Assembly: GCA_946885905.1 (NCBI GenBank)
Contig: CAMPHL010000217.1
Coordinates: forward strand, 1 to 5,146
Source of the DNA: an uncultured Pseudomonadota bacterium
GTDB lineage: Bacteria; Pseudomonadota; Gammaproteobacteria; Burkholderiales; Usitatibacteraceae
Length of the DNA: 5,146 nt
Reading direction: 5' to 3'
Shown: in pieces, positions 1 to 5,146 of the stretch
Numbering within the stretch: the stretch's first letter is position 1
Layout: each line of letters opens with the position of its first letter
Notes under the pieces: model-generated
Databases searched by the model: none
Told to the model about the DNA's origin: nothing
The model's input: only the letters and a program-made list of their open reading frames with translations
Made by a program: the position numbers and the translations under genes

Positions 1-202
1 GGGCACGCCGCAGGCCACCGTCACGCGACTGACCACCGAGGTCTCGCGCGTCCTCGCGACCCCCGAGGTGCGCGAGCGCTTTTCCAAGCTCGGCATCGAG
101 CCGGTGGGATTGCCCCCCGTCGAGGCCGCCCGCTTCCTCGACGACGAGATCGCCAAGTGGGCGAAGGTCATCAAGGCCGCCAACATCAAGGCCGACCCCT
201 GA
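1..202 (+). CDS. Bug/TctC-family periplasmic solute-binding protein, C-terminal fragment
   Basis: This is the 3' end of a gene that begins before the window. Codons run in frame from base 2 to a TGA at 200-202, giving 66 residues that start GTPQATVTRL and end IKAANIKADP. The pattern is typical of the C-terminus of Bug/TctC (tripartite tricarboxylate transporter substrate-binding) proteins: a helix with VxRLxxEVxxVLxTPEVRERF, then LGIEPVG, then an FLDDEIAKWAKVIKAANIKAD-like end. Members of this family are exported to the periplasm, where they bind small solutes, often carboxylates. The ligand cannot be told from this fragment. The next gene, of the same superfamily, starts 22 bp downstream on the same strand, so the two are probably co-transcribed. 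Their C-termini differ clearly, so this is a divergent pair rather than a recent duplication. Confidence 0.85.
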   Translation, partial: GTPQATVTRLTTEVSRVLATPEVRERFSKLGIEPVGLPPVEAARFLDDEIAKWAKVIKAANIKADP

Positions 203-211
203 TCGGCCAAC

Positions 212-216
212 GGAGG
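212..216 (+). promoter_or_regulatory. Shine-Dalgarno for the complete Bug gene
   Basis: GGAGG lies 8 bases before the ATG at 225. This is a strong, well-spaced ribosome site in the short gap between the two Bug genes, and it supports the chosen start. Confidence 0.8.
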
Positions 217-224
217 AAGAATCG

Positions 225-1184
225 ATGAAGAAAACCACCGCCATGGCGGCCGCCGCGATCGCCATCCTGTCCGTCCTCGCCGAGCCCGCTCGCGCGCAGG
301 ACTATCCCTCGCGGCCGATCACCCTGATCGTCCCCTGGCCCGCGGGAGGATCGACCGACACGCACCTGCGCAAGCTCTCCGAGATCGCCTCCCGGCACCT
401 GGGGCAGCCGATCGTCATCGAGAACAAGCCCGGCGGCGGCGGGATGATCGGCCCTGCGGGCATGGCGAAGAATTCGGCGCCGGACGGCTACACCATCTCG
501 CAGCTCACCATCAACGCGCTGCGGCAGCCGCACATGCAGAAGGTCGACTGGGACCCCCTCAAGGACTTCACGTGGATCATCGGGGTTTCGGGCTACACGT
601 TCGGCATGGTGGTGAAGAGCGACTCGCCGATGAAATCCTTCGACGACGTGATCAAGTACGCGAAGGCGAACCCCGGCAAGTTCTCGTTCTCGTCCACCGG
701 CATCGGCACCTCGCCCCACCTGCTGGTCGAGCAGGTCGCGGACAAGGCGGGCGTGAAGCTGCTGCACGTGCCCTACAAGGGCAACGCCGATTCGACGCAG
801 GCCCTCATGGGCGGCCACGTCATGGCGCAGTCCGACGCCACCGGCTGGGGCAAGTTCGTCGACGCCGGCACCTTCCGGCTGCTCGTCACCTTCGGCGACC
901 AGCGCACACGCTGGGGAGCGCCGACCGCTAAGGAGCTGGGATACGACGTGGTCTCGTACTCTCCTTACGGAATTGCCGGCCCCAAGGGAATGGACCCACG
1001 GGTCGTGAAGACGCTGCACGACGCCTTCAAGAAGGCGATGGACGATCCCGAGCACAAGAAGGTCCTCGAGCAGCTCGACCAGGTGTACTGGTACAAGTCC
1101 ACCGCGGACTATCGAAAATGGGCCGAGGAGACCTACGTTTCGGAACATGCCCTGGTCCAGCGCCTGGGGCTGCTGGTGAAGTAA
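225..1184 (+). CDS. Bug/TctC-family tripartite tricarboxylate transporter substrate-binding protein
   Basis: A complete 319-residue protein, a usual length for the Bug/TctC family (Pfam TctC). Residues 1-24 form a Sec-type signal peptide: MKK, a hydrophobic core (about 6-19), and an A-R-A cleavage site before Gln25, leaving a mature periplasmic protein of about 295 residues. Family hallmarks follow: YPSRPITLIVPWPAGGSTD (27-45), whose GGSTD loop belongs to the ligand-binding lobe; GQPIVIENKPGGGG (60-73); APDGYT (85-90); a SSTGIGTSPHLLVE segment; and HVPYKG (181-186). The C-terminal end, with WAEETYVSEHALVQRLGLL, belongs to a different Bug subgroup from the upstream gene. The start is supported by GGAGG at 212-216 and by the signal peptide. 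Such proteins deliver small solutes to TctAB-type permeases or act as extracytoplasmic sensors. No TctA or TctB gene is in this window, and the ligand cannot be predicted. Confidence 0.93.
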   Translation: MKKTTAMAAAAIAILSVLAEPARAQDYPSRPITLIVPWPAGGSTDTHLRKLSEIASRHLGQPIVIENKPGGGGMIGPAGMAKNSAPDGYTISQLTINALRQPHMQKVDWDPLKDFTWIIGVSGYTFGMVVKSDSPMKSFDDVIKYAKANPGKFSFSSTGIGTSPHLLVEQVADKAGVKLLHVPYKGNADSTQALMGGHVMAQSDATGWGKFVDAGTFRLLVTFGDQRTRWGAPTAKELGYDVVSYSPYGIAGPKGMDPRVVKTLHDAFKKAMDDPEHKKVLEQLDQVYWYKSTADYRKWAEETYVSEHALVQRLGLLVK

Positions 1185-1185
1185 A

Positions 1186-1221
1186 AAAGGCCGGAAAATC
1201 ACCGGGAAACCACGGCCATTT
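1186..1221 (+). terminator. weak candidate terminator hairpin after the Bug gene
   Basis: AAAGGCCG (1186-1193) can pair with CGGCC plus TTT (1213-1217 and 1219-1221), with one bulged A at 1218 and a 19-base loop. It follows the Bug stop codon directly. The downstream T-run is only three bases and the loop is long, so this is at best a weak intrinsic terminator and could be chance. Confidence 0.3.
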
Positions 1222-1225
1222 CGCG

Positions 1226-1231
1226 TATAAT
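1226..1231 (+). promoter_or_regulatory. candidate -10 box for rhlE-pepN
   Basis: A perfect TATAAT sits in otherwise GC-rich DNA, in the only sizeable intergenic gap. No convincing -35 hexamer lies 15-19 bases upstream (the bases there are ACCGGGAAA-like), and there is no extended TG motif at -15. If used, transcription would begin near 1237-1239 and give a leader of about 155 bases before the rhlE start. It could need an activator or be a chance match. Confidence 0.4.
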
Positions 1232-1257
1232 GGGTTTCAGGGTCTGGCGGCGTCTCA

Positions 1258-1341
1258 CCCGGTTGACGCCCCGCCCGGTTCGCGGTCGAGTTCCCGTCCC
1301 CGAATTTCCATCTGGAGCCAACATTCGTCTGCCTGAACCGG
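1258..1341 (+). promoter_or_regulatory. leader repeats able to form an alternative pairing
   Basis: CCCGGTT occurs twice in the rhlE leader, at 1258-1264 and 1274-1280. The second copy gives CCGGTTC (1275-1281), which is exactly complementary to GAACCGG (1335-1341), a 7-bp helix. The first copy can offer 6 bp to the same target. The target overlaps the left arm of the stem that hides the rhlE Shine-Dalgarno sequence (1332-1338), so the two structures exclude each other. The pairing is seen in the sequence; a switching role is inference. Confidence 0.3.
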
Positions 1342-1388
1342 TTTCGAGGGCTTGTCCCTCGCGGGCCGATTCAATCTGTTCAGGAGAC
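1327..1388 (+). promoter_or_regulatory. leader stem-loop that sequesters the rhlE ribosome site
   Basis: GTCT (1327-1330) and CCTGAAC (1332-1338) are exactly complementary to AGAC (1385-1388) and GTTCAGG (1378-1384). Together they form an 11-bp stem with a single bulged G at 1331. Inside it, CGG (1339-1341) can pair with CCG (1366-1368), and CGAGGG (1345-1350) with CCCTCG (1356-1361) around a CTTGT loop. The right arm of the outer stem contains the whole AGGAG (1382-1386) of the helicase gene. Such an arrangement would block initiation until the stem is opened. It lies within a few bases of the start codon, and no T-run follows it, so a transcription terminator is unlikely. Confidence 0.55.
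1382..1386 (+). promoter_or_regulatory. Shine-Dalgarno that decides the rhlE start
   Basis: AGGAG lies 6 bases before the ATC at 1393. This spacing is why ATC 1393 is preferred over the other non-standard candidates (ATT 1369, CTG 1333, CTG 1420). The site lies wholly inside the right arm of the 1327-1388 stem. Confidence 0.55.
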
Positions 1389-1392
1389 TGAC

Positions 1393-2853
1393 ATCGGTAC
1401 GTCCTTCGAAAGCCTCGGGCTGATCCCCGAGCTGCTTCGCGCCGTCGCGGAGCAAGGCTACACAACCCCCACTCCCATCCAGGCGCAAGCCATCCCCGTC
1501 GTCCTCTCGGGCCGCGACCTGCTCGGCGCCGCCCAGACCGGCACCGGCAAGACCGCGGGCTTCACGCTTCCCCTGCTGCAGCGGCTCGCACCCATGGCGA
1601 CGAAGAGCTTTTCGCCCGCGCTGCATCCGGTGCGCTGCCTCATCCTCACGCCGACGCGCGAGCTCGCGATCCAGGTCCACGACAGCGTGAAGTCGTACGG
1701 CAAGCACGTCCCGCTGCGCTCGTTCTGCGTCTACGGCGGCGTGAACATCAACCCCCAGATCGAGGAGATGAAGCGCGGCGTCGAGATCCTCGTCGCCACG
1801 CCGGGCCGGCTGCTCGACCTGGTCGGCCAGAAGGCCGTGAACCTCGGCAAGGTGCAGATCCTGGTCCTGGACGAAGCCGACCGCATGCTCGACATGGGCT
1901 TCATCCCGGACATCAAGCGCATCATCGCGCTCATTCCGGCGATGCGGCAGACGCTGCTCTTCTCGGCCACGTTCTCCGACGAGATCCGCAAGCTCTCGGC
2001 GCAATTCCTGAAGGACCCGGCGACGGTCGAAGTGGCGCGCCGCAACACGCCGGCCGAGGCGGTGACCCAGTACGTCTACCACGTCGAGGCCAACCGCAAG
2101 CGAGAGCTCCTGTCGCACCTCGTACGCAGCAACGCGTGGGACCAGGTCCTGGTCTTCACGAAGACGAAGCACGGCGCGAACCGCCTCGCTTCGCAGCTCC
2201 AGCGCGACAAGATCAACGCCGACGCGATCCACGGCAACAAGAGCCAGAATGCGCGCATCCGCGCGCTCGAGGACTTCAAGGTCGGCAAGGTGAAGGTGCT
2301 CGTGGCGACGGACATCGCGGCGCGCGGCCTGGACATCGAGGAGTTGCCGCACGTAGTGAACTTCGACCTGCCCCACGTGGCCGAGGACTACGTGCACCGT
2401 ATCGGCCGCACCGGCCGCGCCGGCGCCACCGGTGAAGCGCTCTCGCTCGTGTGCGGCGAGGACCGCCCGCTGCTGGGGGCGATCGAGCGCCTAATCAACC
2501 GCAAGATCGACGTCCGCCACGCCGAAGGATTCGATGGACGCGCGCCGGCTCGCTCCGAGCCCGAACGCGCCCCGGCGGCTCCGGCAGCCCGCAGAGGCGA
2601 AGAGAAACGGCCGCGCAAGGGCGAGCGCCCTGCGCGGGGAAGCGAGGAAAAGCGCCGTGTGCGCTCCGACCGCGCGCCGCGACATCGCTCGGCGCCGCCG
2701 CCGCAGGTATCGGGCAACAGCGGCGGCATGGATTTCAGCAAGCCATACGAGCCCAGCCCCTCGGCCCTCGCGGCCGACAGTGAACCCGCGCAGGTGAAGC
2801 GCGGTCGCCAATCGCAGCCGATCCCGGCACTCTTCCGCAAGAAAGCCGCCTAA
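1393..2853 (+). CDS. rhlE: RhlE-type DEAD-box ATP-dependent RNA helicase
   Basis: A cytoplasmic RNA helicase of about 486 residues. All core motifs are present: an upstream aromatic (F5) and Q motif GYTTPTPIQ (22-30), motif I AQTGTGKT (47-54), Ia PTRELA (87-92), Ib TPGR, II DEAD (160-163), III SAT (191-193), [21 protein letters not shown] (305-314) and [10 protein letters not shown] (335-342). From about residue 383 a low-complexity tail rich in Arg, Lys, Glu, Pro and Ala ends in [11 protein letters not shown]; such basic tails in RhlE proteins are thought to bind RNA. Known roles of the family are rRNA maturation, ribosome assembly and mRNA turnover. The start is unusual. The frame is open from 1267 but has no ATG, GTG or TTG before Met68 at 1594, which would remove the Q motif and motif I. 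ATC at 1393, 6 bases after AGGAG, gives the family-like N-terminus (M)GTSFESLGL. The function is very secure; the exact start is moderate. pepN follows after 7 bp. Confidence 0.92.
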   Translation: MGTSFESLGLIPELLRAVAEQGYTTPTPIQAQAIPVVLSGRDLLGAAQTGTGKTAGFTLPLLQRLAPMATKSFSPALHPVRCLILTPTRELAIQVHDSVKSYGKHVPLRSFCVYGGVNINPQIEEMKRGVEILVATPGRLLDLVGQKAVNLGKVQILVLDEADRMLDMGFIPDIKRIIALIPAMRQTLLFSATFSDEIRKLSAQFLKDPATVEVARRNTPAEAVTQYVYHVEANRKRELLSHLVRSNAWDQVLVFTKTKHGANRLASQLQRDKINADAIHGNKSQNARIRALEDFKVGKVKVLVATDIAARGLDIEELPHVVNFDLPHVAEDYVHRIGRTGRAGATGEALSLVCGEDRPLLGAIERLINRKIDVRHAEGFDGRAPARSEPERAPAAPAARRGEEKRPRKGERPARGSEEKRRVRSDRAPRHRSAPPPQVSGNSGGMDFSKPYEPSPSALAADSEPAQVKRGRQSQPIPALFRKKAA

Positions 2854-2855
2854 GG
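2851..2855 (+). promoter_or_regulatory. weak ribosome site for pepN overlapping the rhlE stop
   Basis: TAAGG joins the rhlE stop codon to a minimal AAGG, 5 bases before the pepN ATG. No stronger Shine-Dalgarno sequence is present, so pepN translation probably depends partly on ribosomes finishing rhlE. Confidence 0.35.
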
Positions 2856-2860
2856 CTCCC

Positions 2861-5146
2861 ATGCGCGACGCGACGCCGCAGACCATCCGGCTGCAGGACT
2901 ACACGCCGCCTGCGTTCCTGATCTCGACCGTCGAGCTCGACGTGGACATCCGGGAATCCCAGGCGACCGTGCGCTCGACGCTCAAGCTCACGCGAAACGC
3001 GGCACACCCGCAAGCCGGCGCGCCCCTGGTCCTCGACGGACGCGAGCTCGAACTGGTCTGGGTCGCGATGGACGGTCGGCAGCTCCAGCAGGGCGAGTAC
3101 CGCGTCGACGAGAACCACCTCGTGATCGAGCAGGCTCCCGACGCCTTCACCCTGCAGGCGGTCGTGCGCTTCGATCCCTGGAAGAACACCAAGCTCGAGG
3201 GGCTCTATGCGACCAAGTCGGGGCTCGTCACGCAGTGCGAAGCCGAGGGCTTCCGGCACATCACCTACTTCATCGATCGTCCCGACGTGATGGCCACCTA
3301 TGCCGTCACGCTCTGCGCGGCGAAGGCCCGCTTCCCCCGCCTGCTCGCCAATGGCAACCTCGTTGCGAACGGCGACGGGCAACCCGCGGGCTGGTTCCTG
3401 CCTTCGCAGCATGAAGGGCTGCACTGGGCGCGGTGGGAAGACCCGTTTCCCAAGCCCTGCTACCTCTTCGCGATGGTGGCCGCGCAGCTCGAGATGCTGG
3501 AGGACCACTTCACCACCCGCTCGGGCAAGCGCGCGCTGCTCCAGGTCTACGTCGAGCAGGACAAGCTCGACCAGGCCGGATTCGCGATGAACTGCCTCAA
3601 GCGCTGCATGGAATGGGACGAGCACGCCTTCGGGCTCGAGCTCGACCTCGAGCGCTTCATGATCGTGGCGGTCTCGGACTTCAACGCCGGCGCGATGGAG
3701 AACAAGGGGCTCAACATATTCAACACGAAGTACGTCCTCGCGCGGGCGGACACCGCCACCGACATGGACTACTTCGGCGTGGACCGCGTGGTCGCGCACG
3801 AGTACTTCCACAACTGGACCGGCAACCGGGTGACGTGCCGCGACTGGTTCCAGCTTTCCCTCAAGGAAGGCCTCACGGTCTATCGGGACCAGGAGTACAG
3901 CGCCGACGAGTACTCGCGCCCGGTCGTCCGGATCCAGGAGGTGCGAGGGCTGCGCGAGCGCCAGTTCCCCGAGGACGCGGGGCCCATGGCGCACCCGGTC
4001 CGGCCCGACTCGTACGTCGAGATCAACAACTTCTACACCAGCACCGTCTACGAGAAGGGCGCCGAGGTGGTGCGCATGTACGCGACGATCCTCGGCAAGG
4101 AAGGCTTCCGCCGCGGCATGGACCTGTACTTCCAGCACCATGACGGCAAGGCCGTGACCTGCGACGACTTCCGCGCGGCCATGGCGATCGCGAACGATGT
4201 GGACCTTTCGCAATTCGCGCGCTGGTATTCGCAGGCGGGCACGCCGGTGGTCGAGGCGAGCGGCTCGTACGACGCCCGCAAGCGCACCTACACGCTGCGC
4301 CTCAGGCAGAGCTGCCCGCCCACGCCCGGGCAGGAAACGAAACTGCCTTTCGTGATTCCCTTCGCCGTCGGGCTCGTCGACCAGGACGGCCGGGACATTG
4401 CGCTCAGGCTTGAAAGCGGACCCTCGTTCGGCAAGGGCACCTTCACCGGCTCCGAGACCATCGTGCTCGCCCTGCCCGAGGAAGAGCAGGATTTCGTGTT
4501 CGGCGGCGTCGATGAGCACCCCGTGCCCTCGCTGCTGCGCGGATTCTCCGCCCCGGTGCACGTTCGCTACAACTATTCCGACGCGGAGCTCACGCACCTG
4601 CTCGCCTACGACTCGGATGCGTTCAATCGCTGGGAGGCGGGGCAGGTGATGACCACGCGCGTGCTGCTTGCCGGCGTGGAGCAGCTGCGCAAGGGTCGGG
4701 AGATGGAGGTGCCGCTGGCCCTCGTCGAAGCGTATGGACGGCTCCTCACGCTGGGCTCGCGCGACCCCGCCTTCGCCGCGGAGTGCATGCAGCTTCCTTC
4801 CGAGAACTACCTCGCCGAATGCATGGAGGTCGCGGACCCGGCGCTCATCCACGAGGCGCGCACGCGCTTCATGCGCGACCTCGCGACGCGCTACCGCACG
4901 CGCTTCGAGGGTGCCTTCCGCCACTTCACGACGGTCGGGCCCTACTCGCCCGACGCCGCCGCGGCGGGACGCAGGGCCTTGCGCAATTCGGCGCTCACTT
5001 ACGTAGCCACCATCGACGACGCCACGGCCCGTGCGCTCGCCTTCCTCGAATATCGCCGTGCGGAGAACATGACCGACGCGATGGCCGCGCTCGCGTGCCT
5101 CGCGAACAGCGCCGGCGCCGAACGCGACCGCGCGCTCGCCATGTTC
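2861..5146 (+). CDS. pepN: aminopeptidase N (M1 family zinc metallopeptidase), 3' end missing
   Basis: 762 residues are read without a stop to the window end. E. coli PepN has about 870, so roughly 110-125 residues are missing. PepN is a cytoplasmic M1 zinc aminopeptidase that removes N-terminal residues from peptides late in protein breakdown. Visible are the N-terminal beta domain with QCEAEGFRHITYF (Q125 and E127, matching E. coli Q119 and E121), the catalytic domain with GAMEN (277-281), HEYFHNW with zinc ligands H313 and H317 and catalytic E314, the third zinc ligand E336 (LKEGLTV), and the transition-state Tyr397 in VYEKG. A beta domain (about 461-560) and the start of the helical C-terminal domain follow. 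Two differences stand out. Ala276 replaces E. coli Met260 just before GAMEN, and the loop between LANGN and HWARW (about 167-187) is some 10 residues longer. The ATG at 2861 yields a normal N-terminus; it lies 7 bp after the rhlE stop, implying one transcript. Confidence 0.96.
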   Translation, partial: MRDATPQTIRLQDYTPPAFLISTVELDVDIRESQATVRSTLKLTRNAAHPQAGAPLVLDGRELELVWVAMDGRQLQQGEYRVDENHLVIEQAPDAFTLQAVVRFDPWKNTKLEGLYATKSGLVTQCEAEGFRHITYFIDRPDVMATYAVTLCAAKARFPRLLANGNLVANGDGQPAGWFLPSQHEGLHWARWEDPFPKPCYLFAMVAAQLEMLEDHFTTRSGKRALLQVYVEQDKLDQAGFAMNCLKRCMEWDEHAFGLELDLERFMIVAVSDFNAGAMENKGLNIFNTKYVLARADTATDMDYFGVDRVVAHEYFHNWTGNRVTCRDWFQLSLKEGLTVYRDQEYSADEYSRPVVRIQEVRGLRERQFPEDAGPMAHPVRPDSYVEINNFYTSTVYEKGAEVVRMYATILGKEGFRRGMDLYFQHHDGKAVTCDDFRAAMAIANDVDLSQFARWYSQAGTPVVEASGSYDARKRTYTLRLRQSCPPTPGQETKLPFVIPFAVGLVDQDGRDIALRLESGPSFGKGTFTGSETIVLALPEEEQDFVFGGVDEHPVPSLLRGFSAPVHVRYNYSDAELTHLLAYDSDAFNRWEAGQVMTTRVLLAGVEQLRKGREMEVPLALVEAYGRLLTLGSRDPAFAAECMQLPSENYLAECMEVADPALIHEARTRFMRDLATRYRTRFEGAFRHFTTVGPYSPDAAAAGRRALRNSALTYVATIDDATARALAFLEYRRAENMTDAMAALACLANSAGAERDRALAMF

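Noticed and set aside
186..1202. Minus-strand open frame opposite the complete Bug gene (338 codons)
   Set aside because: The plus-strand protein has a signal peptide, ribosome site and family motifs. The minus-strand product shows none.
1263..1268. TTGACG as a -35 box for rhlE
   Set aside because: A suitable -10 hexamer is missing 16-18 bases downstream (the bases near 1285-1292 are GTCGAGTT-like), so no promoter could be built on it.
1118..1336. Small plus-strand open frame spanning the Bug 3' end and intergenic region (72 codons)
   Set aside because: It begins inside the Bug gene in another frame, has no ribosome site support, and its product resembles no known family.
1255..2397. Long minus-strand open frame opposite rhlE (380 codons)
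   Set aside because: It has the same kind of biased composition and no motif, and lies opposite the motif-complete helicase. The open frame follows from codon bias.
1594..2853. Helicase starting at the first in-frame ATG (Met at 1594)
   Set aside because: This start would delete the Q motif and the Walker A motif AQTGTGKT, which are intact in the same frame upstream. A helicase lacking them would be inactive.
2735..4924. Very long open frame (729 codons) on the minus strand, opposite pepN
   Set aside because: Its translation is an Arg, Val, His and Leu-rich low-complexity string with no recognisable domain. It mirrors the high-GC codon bias of pepN, which has full catalytic motifs on the other strand. 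It is an antisense shadow.

Overview
The window is about 66% GC (estimated by eye) and densely packed on the + strand. It reads as a betaproteobacterial chromosome, probably Burkholderiales or a close relative. The evidence is two adjacent Bug/TctC-type periplasmic binding proteins (a family greatly expanded in that group), an RhlE-type DEAD-box helicase with a basic tail, and a proteobacterial PepN. The organism assignment is inference from protein flavour and GC; no rRNA or other marker is present.

Layout: (1) 1-202, the C-terminal end of one Bug-type solute-binding protein. (2) 225-1184, a second, complete Bug-type protein with a signal peptide, 22 bp downstream of the first. (3) 1185-1392, a 208-bp non-coding stretch holding a weak hairpin after the Bug gene, a perfect TATAAT hexamer, and a highly structured leader for the next gene. 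(4) 1393-2853, an RhlE-type RNA helicase with all its motifs but no ATG, GTG or TTG start codon; the best start is an ATC. (5) 2861-5146, aminopeptidase N (PepN), starting 7 bp after the helicase stop and cut off by the window end about 110 residues short of the usual length. No mobile elements, CRISPR arrays, tRNAs or rRNAs were seen.

The two halves look functionally separate. The Bug genes concern periplasmic capture of small organic acids or similar solutes. rhlE-pepN looks like a housekeeping transcription unit for RNA remodelling and peptide turnover.

The most interesting signal is the helicase start region. Bases 1327-1388 can fold into an 11-bp stem (one bulged G) that buries the complete Shine-Dalgarno sequence. 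An upstream segment (1275-1281) can pair with part of the same stem in a mutually exclusive way, and the start codon just beyond the stem appears to be ATC. Together this suggests strong translational control of an RNA helicase, possibly autoregulatory or temperature-linked; that function is inference. A second point is that PepN carries Ala where E. coli PepN has Met260, the residue next to GAMEN that shapes the S1 pocket.
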